Shown: positions 34,708-46,601, numbered from the stretch's first letter. The stretch is DNA of 64,000 nt from Clavulina sp. PMI_390 (GCA_015039315.1 WIDE01000079.1:81186-145185); one strand, 5' to 3'. Notes: generated by a model not told the origin, from the sequence alone. Made by a program: numbers and translations.

Positions 34708-35995
34708 TTAGAACTTCTTGCCCTCCAACAACTCCTGCTCCTTGAGCCTGTCCCGCTCCTCCTGCTCCCTGAGAGCCTTCTCCTTGCGCAACTTGGCAGC
34801 AAGCGCACGGATCTTGGCCTTCTTGACAACCGTGTTGAGCGTGGTGCCGATCGTGAAGGACACAAAGTTGAAGAAGAGAGGCCAGAATGGCATGGGCACG
34901 TATCTCTGGGAGATGAACACGGCCACTGGGGATGCGGCCCAGGTAATCTATCATTCAGCCCAGCGAATGAAGTGTGTCCGATGGAGGCGGGGGAATGGGA
35001 GGGTGGGTGTGCGTGAGGATGGGCCAATGTGAAATGGTGTGAGTGTGAGGATTGGTAGTGGGAGAAAGTCGTGCCCCGGCAATCCAACCAGCCGAGACCG
35101 GTCACCAACCAGACCAGCCAAAAGCAAGATAATCGAAACGAGATATTGACAGACAGATCCCGAGGATGTAGGTCGAGTAGAACACGAGGTGGAGGGGAAA
35201 CAAGAGAAGCAGCATTATGATGAGTCACATTGTTCATGGCGCGGTTAATTGACTGCCTGTGGCGCAAACGTACCTGGAGGGTCTTGAAGTAGCCCTGCTT
35301 GACAGATGCAAGGATGGATTTGGCGCTATCGGCGCCACCAATGATCGCCAAGGCGGAGAGGTAGACTGTGTAATGCGGGTACCATCATGTGAGCACACAC
35401 ACAAAACGATTGGTGTAGTCAGTACACGATACGACAACAAGAGAAGAGAAGAGAAAGAAGGCGTAACGAAGCAGCAGCGGCTACTTCACCAAGGCAGCAG
35501 GGTTTCACGCTTTACCCAACCAAGAGAAACGCTACTCACCAAAGGTCTGGATGGGAGCGGCGATCAAGTTGTTCGCCAATAGCTGGCCAATCTTGGCTCC
35601 AGGTGAAGTCTTGCCCGCAAAGAACTTCATGATCGCACCAACGAGGTAGTGGCCCATGGGAGCACCAATGAAGAAGCCATACGCGGCAATTTTGAGAGCG
35701 CGAAGGTCGATCTTGGCTGCCGCGAGCAACTTCTTGGGAGGAGAGGCATCTTTGGAGGCGTGCACGGCCAAACCTGCAAGGTGGTTGGAGAGGACTTCCT
35801 GGACGAACCCAAGGATAGCTGTAAAATAGCAAAAGAAGGTGTGTTGCTTAGCGGGCGCATGCACCGGCGATGGAATGCGGAGAGGCCGGAGTTGTACTCA
35901 CCGGCAGTTACTGCCTTGGTGTAAATGGGCCTGGTGGCCAAGGACGTCAGATAGCGAACAACGAGCTCATTCTGGACTTTTGCGGGGGCACTCAT
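34708..35995 (-). CDS. Mpv17/PMP22-family membrane protein
   Basis: ATG at 35995 (MSAPAKVQNELVVRYLTSLA). Four exons: 35995-35902, a second ending in QTFG at a GTGAGT donor near 35545, a third (VYLSALAIIGGADSAKSILA) ending near 35275, and the last from about 34950 to TAA 34708. Family features are the N-terminal YL-x(n)-P-x-YTKAVTAG, GFFIGAPMGHYLVG, PIQTFVYLSALAI and VPMPFWPLFFNFVSF, with about four hydrophobic segments. Relatives sit in peroxisomal or inner mitochondrial membranes. The last 35 residues form a charged helix (KIRALAAKLRKEKALREQEE…) beyond the usual end. It is more PXMP2-like than the classical WxxYP form; subtype is uncertain. Confidence 0.8.
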
Positions 35996-36574
35996 GATTG
36001 TCAGGTCTAGAGGAGAGTGGATTTCCCAGCGAGTAGGTGCGCAAGGTGAGTCGTGCAGCAAGCAACGCGTTCAACGCAATTAGACAAACATGTAAAGACG
36101 GATCCAAAACGGAGTTGGATGTATTTTAGAAAAACGTAATCAGCAAGCTAGAAAGCAGAAAGAGTTGAGACTGAGGAAACGACTAACTGGGGAGGACGTG
36201 GGATGAACGGAGGGGTTGGAGGCGGGCGTGACGGTAACACCAATTCGATGTGACGAGCCATGAGAGACCACGGTATGCTAATACAAGGTCTTCGATTGAC
36301 GCCTCCATCGACGATAGGAGTGATTTTTTAGGGCCTCCAACATGAGGTAGCGGGGAAAGAAAGCCTCGTTTTGTGTGTTGAGTCGGCATTTGAAACCATC
36401 CGCTACGGAACATTAGGGGCAGCGAACTCCGCTGTTCGATGGCGGGAGTGTCAGTCTTCATCATACAGGTGTCATACAGGCTGGACCGCTTGAAATATAC
36501 ATATCAAGGTACTATCTGAAACGGCCTGAGCCCTTCCCTTGTCTTTCCTTTGTTCCTCCACGACAATCGACACG
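35996..36574. other. Divergent promoter region
   Basis: About 580 bases between the Mpv17-family gene (-) and the alginate-lyase-like gene (+). No coding feature; it presumably holds both promoters. Confidence 0.5.
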
Positions 36575-39372
36575 ATGGCCGGTCCCAGCGTGCAGAGACT
36601 AGTGGCGCTCTTTTTCGTTCTGACATCTCGCTCTGTCGTATTTGCTGACACTCTTGACTGGGTCAATCCTGCGTGGCTGGTTACCTCGCAAGCAAGATCG
36701 GACGCTACCAAAGTTTATGCTCGCAAGCAAATCATCTCAAGTGCGAACACTCGCGGCCTTTCTGCCCCATGGTGTATGTGTCAATTTTAGTATCTCTTTT
36801 GGAAATGCTCCCAAAACTAATCTAGGCCTTGCCAGCTGTTACAAATTCGACGGTTCTTCCGCTCTCTGGCGACCCACATGACTATCTGAGCTGGGCTCCA
36901 TAGTAAATCGCACGTTGTGAATACCCAGAGCCACGACCGTACTAATTCCTATCCTAGCCACTGGCCAGACTGCAACTGGTGCTCCTCCGCCCAAAAGAAT
37001 TTCGTTCTGCGCCCTGCATTGAACATGATGGCTGACTTCGCTGACACTTTCCAGCCACTTGCTCAGACCCCTTCCGAAGTCTGGGTTCCTAATAACTCGA
37101 CCGATAAGCCTCTTCTGATCGTTCGTGAAGCTGATGCCTCGAAAACGCCAACCAAGACGACGCCATCTTGCACTCCTTCGCCAGCGACGTCGATGCCACC
37201 CTCTGCCAGTGAGTAAACCCATCTCCTGTCCCTCTTCACGCCTCCTGAAGACTCCCCGATCAGCTTGGACAACTTGCCCATACATCTCAAAAGATGGCCA
37301 GCGCAACCCTGACGTAGACTCGATTCCAGACGCTACGTATCTTAACGACATGCCTCTCGCTATCCTGTACAACATGCTGGCTTTCACTCTCATCGACGAC
37401 CCGAACAGCAACACTCCTAGCGCCAATACACCTGCGAATCCTCCCACCGCTCCGAACGCCAACACTGGAGCTGGCGCTCCTTCTGCCAATACCAACGGCG
37501 CTCCAACGGCCAACACCAGCGGCACGCCTGCGCCTAACACTGGCCCTGCAGCCGCTGCTCCTCCCGCTCCTGGTGCTCCCTCCGCAAATACCAAGGGTGG
37601 CACTACCGCCCCCGGAACACCTGCCGCGAATGCTCCAGCACCAGCAAAACCTGTTGCACCCAACACGCCCGCGAAACCTGCTGCTCCTTCTGCCAACGCA
37701 CCTGCAAAGCCTTCCGGGTCGGTACCAAACGCCAGTAGACCGGCTGCGCCGAGCGCACCATCTGCCAAGGCTCCTGCTCCTAGCGCCCCTGGAAAACCTG
37801 CTGCGCCATCCGCCCCTCCTGCTCCGGCCAAGCCTTCTGCTGCGACTGCTGCACCTACAACTGCCTCTGCACCGAACGCTGCTGCGCCTACTGCCCCTGC
37901 TCCCAGTACTCCTGGCGACGGCTCGGGGGATGATGACGATGACGGAGACGATGACGACGGAACTGGCGATACGACTGATACTGGCACAGGCACCAGCACG
38001 ACCAACGGGAATCCCAGCTCGAACAACGTCGGAATGAACGCAGGCGCTGCATCCGCATACGCAGCCAAAGCTGTCTCATACATCGACACGTTCTTCCTTA
38101 ACCCAAGCACAGCTATGAATCCTAATCTCCAATACGGACAGCTCATCCGCGGCCCGCAGAGCGCGCCAGCGCAAAGTGGAGCCCAGGGTCAATTCATGGG
38201 GATCGTGGATGCGAGAGGGTTCGTGAGTATATGGAATACGATTGCGGTGCTGAGGGCATTGCAGGCGCCTGAGTGGACGCAGGATAGGGATAATGCGATG
38301 ATGGCGTGGGCGACGCAGTATCTGAACTGGCTCGAGACGAGCGATCTGGGCCAGAAGGCGGCTGGTAGTGCCAAGTACGTTCCTCGTCCCAATATGATTT
38401 CTCACTGCGGAGAACTGATCGCAGTGCTTGTCATTTTTTCCCAGCAATCATGGATCGTTCTGGATGGTCCAGGTCGCTGCGCTGCGGTATATTCTGGGCG
38501 ACTACGATGGTGTGCGTAATACGATCAACTATTTTGTAACGCATCAGTTTCAGGATCAGATCGCTGCGAGTGGAGAGCAGCCTTTTGAGGCTGTTCGGAC
38601 GAGGCCATTCCATTATAGGTGCTTCAACTTGGAAGCGTTGATTGTGAGTTCGGCTGAATTGTCTCTGCTCTCTGGTCGCTCCCCCTAATACTCAGTGCCG
38701 TGATAGACTCTTGCCAAGATCGGCGACCAAGTTGGCATCAACATGTGGGCATCCCAATCTCGGTATCGTGCCACGATCCAAGACGCGCTCGACTATGTCA
38801 TGCAAGAGCCTCCCGGAAGTGAATCAATTCAGTCTTTGCTCCCGCACGTTGCCTCTGTGGCCGTCGCGTATGGTGATCCACACCAAACGTATGCCAACTT
38901 CATCGCAATGAAGGACACGGGTGCTACGCACAGGACATGGTGGTGGCACGATGTCCCAGGAGCCTTTGGTCCTTCGAACAAGCTCGTGCACCAACGTCGT
39001 GAAGCCGCGGCAGAAATACCAACATCGAAGAATGCTACAGGTGTTATCTGGGCACCAGGTGAAGAGCCCATTCGTCCGGACGTCTTTGGTATTACGGGAG
39101 ACGACCTGGTTCAGCTTGATGACGCGGTGTTTGTTAGCTGGGATGATATCCGTCCCTACTATGCCTCTCTGAAGCCAAGTGTGGCGAGCGCGGCGACAAA
39201 TGAGGCAGGAAACTATTCGACAGTGGCGAAAAATACCCCAGAATCGACCCAGGCGGATGGGACATCAGACTTCTGGTCAGTCATAGAAAGTGCGCCGACA
39301 AAGAAGAAGAGGAGTTCCAGTTATCGAGGTCGCGGGCGCGGACCTGGTCCTCGAAGAATCGAGTCCTGGTAA
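36575..39372 (+). CDS. Secreted alginate-lyase-like polysaccharide lyase with low-complexity insertion
   Basis: Six exons: 36575-36773, 36836-36902, 36958-37208, 37264-38374, 38445-38643 and 38707-39372, giving 830 residues. A signal peptide (MAGPSVQRLVALFFVLTSRS…FAD) leads into the alginate-lyase fold: LPLSGDPHDYLSWAPY, then CPYISKDGQRNPDVDS. Residues matching the catalytic Asn-His and Arg/Tyr of PL5-type lyases are present in NNHGSFW (junction at 38374/38445) and RTRPFHYRCFNLEAL (about 38598-38640). Inside the fold sits a Pro/Ala/Asn/Thr-rich stretch of about 215 residues ending in an acidic run (about 37393-38040). The C-terminus is basic (KKKRSSSYRGRGRGPGPRR). The substrate is probably an extracellular uronic-acid glycan; which one is not shown by the sequence. 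Confidence 0.8.
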
Positions 39373-39650
39373 TAAGCCGCTCATTGCCACTCCTCTGACG
39401 ACATGTATCTATTTATGGAGCCTAATTTATCCGCGTCCTTTATGATTATCTCGTTCTTTACGACAAATACCATGGAGAAAGATGGAAATTTCCATATTGA
39501 GCTAAGCGCTGGTAAACAAGTGACGCACCGCCGACCTCCCTCCTTGCCTGCGCCCACAGCAATATACCACCTCTCCCACCCAGGCGCACTTCTTACCAAC
39601 ACACGTCACGTTAACGACCTCTTCAACGACACGTGCAGTAATCTATAACT

Positions 39651-40715
39651 ATGTCTGATCAGAATGAGACTCCCGCGGCTCAGGATAAGCCTGTGCAAGT
39701 CAAGCTCGTCCTTCTGGGTAGGTGTGGGCCGTGGCCGCTGCTGCTTCTGCTTGCATCAGCACTGCTACATGAGATGATAAAAATATCTGACTAGCTTCAT
39801 GTCGTGCTTATAGGTGAAGCTGCTGTTGGAAAGTCCTCTATCGTCATGCGCTTCGTATGTTATTTCTTTCCTACTCTGGTAATATCCTGACATCACCCCG
39901 CTCACTAAACTTTCTTTCCAATCCACCTCGCAACTTTCCATCGTGGACGTGATAAATACATACTGTATAGGTGAATAACGAATTCCAAGGGAACAAGGAG
40001 CCCACCATCGGCGCGGCGTTCCTCACCCAACGGTGCCGTATCGACGATCGCGTGCTGCGGTACGAAATCTGGGACACCGCCGGGCAAGAACGCTTCCACT
40101 CGCTCGCTCCCATGTACTATCGCAACGCCCAGGCCGCCGTAGTCGTATACGACATCACGAAAGCCGCGTCGCTCGACAAGGCAAAGTCATGGGTGAAGGA
40201 GCTGCAACGCCAGGCAAACCCAAACATTGTCATCGCACTCGCTGGTAACAAGCTAGATTTGGTGACCGGAGGGAGTGGGGATGATGCGGAGTCTGAGCCA
40301 AGTACCCCTCATCTGGCCACCGAGGTTGAGGCGGATGACGCAACGGCGACGCCTGGGGAGAACCCGACGACGCCCGGTGGCACGTCGGAAGGGCTGAGGC
40401 AGGTACCGAAGGAGGAGGCTCAGGCATACGCATCAGAAGCAGGACTTCTCTTCTTCGAGACGTCGGCGAAGACTGGTGAGGGGATTATGGAGGTATTCAC
40501 CGAGATTGGTACGTCTTTGTGCCTTTTTTCTCCTGCTGAATTGAGTCGTCGGTATTGATGAACTCCCCATCACAGCCAAGAAGATCCCAATTGAGCACAT
40601 CCTATCCGCAACAAATCGGGCAGCAGGTGCACGCGGCGCAGCTGGCACTCGGGCAACAGACGCACCCGTTACACTTGATGCCACCAACACCAAGAAGGAA
40701 GCATGCAATTGCTAA
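39651..40715 (+). CDS. Rab5-type small GTPase (Vps21/Ypt51 family)
   Basis: Exons 39651-39717, 39814-39854, 39971-40508 and 40576-40715 give 261 residues. GTPase motifs in order: GEAAVGKSS (P-loop), the effector region with [34 protein letters not shown] and [13 protein letters not shown] and SLAPMYYR are Rab5 hallmarks. The C-terminus KKEACNC carries Cys for geranylgeranylation. Rab5 proteins direct early endosome fusion and endocytic traffic. Between GNKLDL and the conserved [20 protein letters not shown] lies an insertion of about 40 residues, rich in acidic residues, Thr, Pro and Gly (about 40262-40400), absent from standard Rab5. Confidence 0.92.
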
Positions 40716-41215
40716 ACATTGCGTCTATATACCTCTCTGGCGTCGAACGGTGTTACAGTTTACCCAGTGCTACGGCTATGACATTTCCTATCTCTTTTTT
40801 GCGTTTTTCCTCTCTTTCCATTATCCCGTCTCGTCCTGCCTTCTTTCCCATCTGTCCATGCTATACGCTCTTTGTCTTTTTGAACGATTAATTCCTCCGG
40901 ACCTCCCCCTCGCTGTGATTTGCTACACACTCGCCTTTTACAGCTTTCCTCAGTACGATAGGTTCTGCGCTGATAATTGTCGCCTACCTAAACTAGTCAC
41001 TGGTTCCAAGGAAAGTCTCCCCGCTCTATGGAAATTCTTGCCCTTTTGCATCACTATCTGATAAGGAGGCTGCGATAGCCTTACGATGCAATGCTGACGT
41101 CCTCGTTCACCATTTGGTTAGGAATGAAGCTTCGGGGCCGACTCGCTCAGAAGCGCTTGTGGGGCGAGGCGCGATTCTTCGAACTTCTCGTCGTTTCGGA
41201 CGCGAATTTGGACCA
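40716..41215. other. Intergenic region before the BRCT-Myb cluster
   Basis: About 500 bases: Rab5 3' flank (T/C-rich, 40760-40930) and the 5' flank of gene A. No gene is supported. Confidence 0.5.
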
Positions 41216-44200
41216 ATGCCCGACCCAGATCCCACTCTCTTGAGCGTAGGGACCACTCCTCTGACTTCATGATTTGTCTTACTCAAAATTTTTTGTCACG
41301 AAGCACGAGGGAGCTCCCATTCGAATTTGGCTGCACCCTGGTATTGAGCATCGACAATCCTTGGAACGACTGATTGACGTCTGTACTGGCTGGTTGGGCC
41401 GTGGCCTTTGCTCCGATCTGACCACTTTCAATTGTAGGCATATGGCGGGCTGGCGGAGGAGTCACCAAAATCGTCCCAGATGGCGCTCGTCGATACTTCT
41501 CCATCCACATTCCTCTCAGAGAAGACCTACACTGACCTTGTGCTGGAGTCTATTTCTGTTGTTGATCCAAGCTGGCTTCTTGATAGTATCGAAAAAGGCG
41601 ATCCTCTCGCTGATGACGCATACTCCATCGTACACATGCCGGACTCCACTTTCGCTCACATGCTTCTAGCCACGCCAGATGAGGACCCCGGAAAGACATA
41701 TAGGCTAGTCGAAAGATACAAAGAAGCTGCAGAAATATTCTTCAAGACAGTCCTTGATCTAGGGACGAGAAACTGGGACGTAGTCTACAAAGCGTGTGCA
41801 AAGAGTCCGAAAGTACGCTTCTCTCTGCACAACAGTCAGTGCTGCTCAACGGAAAATTCTCATTGTAGAGTTCAAATAACGATCGAGATTTTTGGAGGCT
41901 TCTGAACATCCAGGGACGGGCCATCAATTGTCGGGCATTGACGTTGACCGCTGATGTGCCGGAGGACTTGGAGACTTTGTTTGATTGCGCGCGAAGCTCG
42001 TACCCTAAACGATACGAAGACAGTTTGGCCCTCTCCTCTGCATCTTCTCCCTCCTCTTCCCCTTCTCTCATTCCCCCGTCCTCACCAAAGTCTGCCTCGC
42101 CTGCCTCGCAGCCGATGCGTGGATCTATCCGTTTAGGACGGCCTAAATTAGCTTCATGTCAATGTAAGTATTTCCCTCTCTCTGTCCCTTTCGCTCGTAT
42201 CACGCTAGATGATTCTTTCTTCCCAGCACTCAGGTTCGGACCATACACGCCACACGAAACCGAGCAGATCGAAGAGATCATCTTGGAGCATCGAGGTAAT
42301 GATGGCTTCGAACCCACAATAACTCAGTGGTGGAAACAATTTGAGCATAGCGTTCGTGAGGTTCCAGCCAATGTTCGCGTGCTTGACTACTGACTTGCTG
42401 TTGCTTTCTTGGTAGGTTGGCCGTGACGCACTTTCCATGCAAAAGAAGTTTGTTGGATCTCGTGTCCTCCGCCAGCTGGCTTCGTCGACCAAGGGAAATA
42501 TGAGCATCAATGACAGCGGCGAAGAAGGAGAGGAGGAAGAGATAGAGTCAGTACTTGGGGTAGGCACCATCAACCAAGCCTCAGGCCAAGTCCACGGTAT
42601 CTCGGGAGCTCCAGCAAAGAAAGGTGCAGCCCCCACGCTGATTCATCTGCCGACCGATTTCTATTCTGATTTTACCCTGATCTTGCTACAGGATCTCCCT
42701 GGTCAGAAGATGAGGTTGCGGCCTTCAAACAGATTATCCTAGCTGAGCGAGATAACGATGAGTTCCGCCCCGGAAGTCCAACTTGGGCCAGGAAGTTTGT
42801 CCATCTTGTTCGTACATATGTATTTCGCTGAGGTGAAGGGTTTTACTAATCCTGCTCCGATTTCCGGTTACAGTTCCCGGGAAGGACGGAGACTGCTCTT
42901 ATATGTAAATGCCAAGATGATCGACAGCTTTGGAATCTCCTGCCTGTGCATCTCCGTAGACCTGGTCGACACCCAGAGCTTGATGATGTAGAAGATGAGG
43001 ATCATTCGTCTGAGGATGCTGAACAAGAGAACCTTCAGCACCATTCAGATAGCTCCAATGAAAGCTCGAGGCCTCTAGCCGCACAATCAAATTCTCCTCA
43101 TTCATCCAACCAAAAGAGTCGTACGTTCGATAGCTTTTGCTTTTCTCATTCGTCGGAAAATTCAACTACATAACGCGTTAGGAACTGAGCGCTATAGCAT
43201 CGCTGAGATTGCAACTATCAAATCCATTGTGGCCTCCCACAGGGGTGACAAGAGGTTCAGGCCGTATCATGAAAGGTGTTGGAAACCATTTATGCACGAG
43301 GTATGTGCTTCACATGTGGATTGCGCGTATCTGAGTCTCGTACTTATCAAGTAATACCAATGCCCATTAGTTCCCTGGGAGAACGGTGGACGTGGTGACG
43401 CGGAAAGCAAAGCATATTTGTGACGCTCTTGAGCGCTCATTGCACGCTGACGCTAAAAGGAAACGATCCACTGCCGCTTCTTCAGCTCGTACTGCCGTAG
43501 AGGGACTATCTTCTAATAGCACTTGCGAAGATGAAGATGAAGATGAAGATGCGCTTTTTGCAAAGCTGGTAAAAGATAAGGCAGACAGCTCGGGCCCAGC
43601 TTGGACTCGCGAAGAGATCGAGGAGATACTTTCGCTTCTCCATCCCACCACGGCTGATGCTCTTCATACTGACTTCCTGTCCCTGGACTCCAGTGTTGGT
43701 ATCTTTCAATCTTCGTCATCAAATGGTACTGAAGTTATATCTCTTCTGCTCACAGGTTCATTCCCCCAGAGGCTGGCATGTCAAGTGGACAAGCAATAAG
43801 GATTTGTTCAAGCGGCTTCTTATTGTACGACAACGGAATGCGACATCGCACAAAGTCGCTCCAAGAGTGCACAAGCGGAAACATCCTACCGAGATGAGTC
43901 CCCCAAAGAAACGAGTTCGAAGAGAATCGCTTCCTCCGGCTGTTAATCCCCAGCCATCTGCTCCTTCAACCCCTGCTTTCTTTTCCGGGAACAGAACAGC
44001 TGCTGTGGATCGCACAAAAATCCTTCCTCTTATGATCCCGCACTTCATTAAATACATACAACGCAAGAGACCTACCACCTCGCGAGCAATCCTAGACATG
44101 TGGACTGAAATCTCTATGGTAAAGTGACTGTTCCGCTCCCAATGAATGAGTCATCTCACGATTCATCTAGGACAAGGAATTTCGTGGCCTAAATGTGACT

Positions 44201-44269
44201 GTCGATGACCTCATGCCAATATACTACACAAAGCAGCAAATATTCGCTCCGATACTGGACGGACTGTGA
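41216..44269 (+). CDS. Rap1/TERF2IP-like BRCT plus four Myb-like repeats, gene A
   Basis: Twelve exons: 41216-41245, 41304-41378, 41438-41812, 41869-42163, 42227-42351, 42416-42623, 42692-42807, 42874-43120, 43182-43300, 43371-43694, 43756-44118 and 44171-44269, giving 791 residues. Exons 1-3 form a BRCT-like domain: PIRIWLHPG, LERLID|AYGG, MALVDTS, VVDPSWLLDSIEKG. Repeated Myb/SANT-like units follow: YTPHETEQIEEII…WWKQF; WSEDEVAAFKQII…FPGRT; YSIAEIATIKSIV…FPGRT; WTREEIEEILSLL…GWHVKW. A basic KKRVRRE stretch looks like a nuclear signal. The layout is like Rap1, a telomere-bound shelterin protein, but with more Myb units. The start exon (MPDPDPTLLS) is supported by the same exon in gene B. Confidence 0.75.
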
Positions 44270-44719
44270 TGGTCCATGGTTGATCATCGATTCCTCTTCT
44301 ATATTCTTGCTCCTCTAATCTCGGAGGTCTTTGGCTTCTGCTTCTTGGTTTGTAGCTCGATCTGATCCGATTTCTTGGTGCCTGCGTCCATTTTTTTTTT
44401 GATGCAATTGTTCCACCATATCCCACTCATGCGGCTCCACACGAGACCGCCAAATCTTCCGCTAAAGCATCTTGACATACGCATACATCACTAATAGTCC
44501 GGATAATGGTTTGATGGGAATTATCTTGTTATTCATGTATCAGGCAAAACGTAAGAATTTTTTTTCCGGTCAGGAGGTGCATTGCCGCCATTGATCCAAG
44601 GGACCCGCACCAGTGGCCTGACAAGCGCCCATAAGAGTAATGACTAATAACTCACAAAATAGTGGCATGAGTTGGCTTGGAGTTATCTGTGGAGCTCTGA
44701 CCGAACGCTGATACATTGA
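44270..44719. other. 3' flank of gene A up to the foldback element
   Basis: About 450 bases with T-rich stretches and the 3-bp target copy TGA at 44717-44719. No gene is supported. Confidence 0.5.
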
Positions 44720-44902
44720 GGCTCCGTTCGGCAAACGAAATCAGAGGAAATTAGTCGAAATTAGCGACGAAATTAGGGAGAAATTAGGCAGAAAATTAGT
44801 CGCTAATTTCTTGCTAAGTTCGCGCTAATTTTGGTGGAGGCCAGCGAAATTAGGCAAAATTAGGAGCAAACCTAAGCTCGAAATTAGGTCACACCCATGG
44901 TG
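44720..44902 (+). repeat. Left terminal inverted repeat
   Basis: About 183 bases, near-identical to the reverse complement of 45321-45503, with only a handful of mismatches by eye. It is filled with the motif AAATTAG or its complement, about nine times, which may be transposase binding sites. Confidence 0.85.
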
Positions 44903-45320
44903 ACATTGGGAGTTGCACTTCTTAACCAAGGCCATTGCGCTGTTGTAGCGTCCTAGGGATGCAAGATTGTACATAGGAAACCTTCAATTTTATTAATTTG
45001 GGTGATATTGAGGATACAAGCCAGCTATATGATTCTACTACATGATGTCTTCCACCCGCAATCAGGTCTGACGCAACAACGTGCCTACGTCAACCGCTGA
45101 CGAGTGGCTGCTATCATAAAGGGAAAGGTTTTGGCGTGATACATGGAAGCTGCGCGGGAGGGATGTCGGTGATGGCACCACAAGTTGGTAGTTCATGAGT
45201 AGTTGATAGTCGTGAAGGTGCCCAGGGCTGTTCAGCGATGTAGGGCGGTGTAAAGTCGACGTCGGAGCAGGTGACGTGGCAAAAAAGAAGGATTTGATTT
45301 AGTACTCTATGGACCCTGTG

Positions 45321-45503
45321 CACCAGGGTGTGACCTAATTTCGAGCTTAGGTTTGCTCCTAATTTTGCCTAATTTCGCTGGCCTCCACCAAAATTAGCGC
45401 GAACTTAGCAAGAAATTAGCGACTAATTTTCTGCCTAATTTCTCCCTAATTTTCGTCGCTAATTTCGGCTAATTTCCTCTAATTTCGTTTGCCGAACGGA
45501 GCC
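45321..45503 (-). repeat. Right terminal inverted repeat
   Basis: Reverse-complement partner of 44720-44902. Together the arms can form a long hairpin. Confidence 0.85.
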
Positions 45504-45530
45504 TGAAACTCTTGCATCATGCGCTGAGGC

Positions 45531-46601
45531 TCATGCTACTGGGGCAGGGCGCAGCATGACAAGGGCGCTGAAGATAAGGAAAACACTAGCGTCATCATTG
45601 ATATCCAGTGGTAATGATGTTATCCATGCGGATCTGGATGCGACCCATTGGGAGAGTAGAATCCCATAGTGGCAAGCGACTACTGCTAGGCCGGCAGGCG
45701 GAGTATATTGGTTCCTGATGTATTCAAGGCAGCCAGTGACCTGAGACTCTGTCGGTTTCGTTGGCACGCAAACGAATGGAATGATAGGTGTTGAAGGAGC
45801 ACTTTGAAGTGCAAGGACTTGATGACTGCGAAGTTGTCTCATCAGTGAGATCAAGGTTGATGGAGGGAGCAGGATAATACATACATATTTGTGGCGTCAG
45901 AACTAACCCGCGTCTCTATCCTGGCATATCGCTGTTTTGCGACGAGGTTCAACACCCCTGTCAGGGCAACGACAAGCTGAGAAGCATCATTCTCTTGGCT
46001 CAAGCTAGTGCGAAGATGCCCCATCTCAACTGAGAAATTCCCCATGAGACGATCCATCTTCATAGCTCTAAGCTTTTCTTCATATCGGGGCCAGATCATG
46101 TTGGCTGAAATGTCTACGAGGCTATCGTCTCCTGGAATGGATGATGTTTGAGCGGGGGCTCGTCAGGTCCCAACGATGAACGAGGAGGCGTGAATGGTCT
46201 CACTCACGAGCCGGCACGTCGGCAAATTGTAATCCATCATCCTGGGACTCGAGGTAAATGGACTGCTCAATCTGCATCGGGGACGTGGATCCTGAGGATT
46301 GTCCTAGAGACCCTCTGGTGTAAGGTTTCGCCTTCGCATCTCGGGTGGACTTGAGGTATGACTGTGCTTTTCCGGACCTATTGAGCTGACAATTAGTAAA
46401 GGACTATGATCGAGAGGGTTTTACGAACATTGGGGAAGATGGCGTGCGCGTTTGTGAACGTGAAGAGTATCGACTATTGACGCAATTATTTAGCCAGTTA
46501 CCAAAACTCTCGAGCGCGCTTGGTCGGCAGATCGTCGACAACGACAGATTATGAAACAGGAGATCATCCAACACCATTCGACAAAGGCGATAGAGCGGCA
46601 A
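45531..46601 (-). CDS. Unrecognised protein, 5' end uncertain
   Basis: Four or more exons stay in frame on the minus strand. From the 3' end: the last exon from about 45823 to TGA 45531 (HQVLALQSAPSTP…VMLRPAPVA); an exon starting near 46164 (PPAQTSSIPGDDSLVDISAN…RYARIETRVSSDATN); an exon about 46394-46209 (SGKAQSYLKSTRDAKAKPYT…GLQFADVPA); and an upstream exon ending near 46430 (…SRSQTRTPSSPM). The start shown (46601) is only the first ATG of that open frame; further exons may lie at 46700-46900. The middle has a charged helical segment (PRYEEKLRAMKMDRLMGNFS). No family recognised. It sits between the foldback element and gene B, opposite in strand to the surrounding cluster. Confidence 0.5.

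Larger units (their letters stand above)
44720..45503. mobile_element. Foldback MITE-like element, PIF/Harbinger-like ends
   Basis: 784 bases with long terminal inverted repeats (44720-44902 and 45321-45503). Both ends start GGCTCCGTTCGGCAAACG when read inward. The element is flanked by a direct TGA at 44717-44719 and 45504-45506, consistent with a 3-bp target duplication. The inner 418 bases encode no transposase, so it is non-autonomous. A 3-bp target and GGC…GTTCGGCAAAC ends fit the PIF/Harbinger group; the assignment is inferred. Confidence 0.8.

Noticed and set aside
36839..38146. 435-residue Gly/Ala/Val-rich open frame on the minus strand
   Set aside because: Antisense shadow of the Pro/Ala-rich insertion in the alginate-lyase-like gene; no domain, and the sense frame is clearly conserved.
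44760..44800. Telomere-like TTAGGG words in the foldback element
   Set aside because: Isolated words within AAATTAGGG, not a tandem array; explained by the AAATTAG motif of the inverted repeat.
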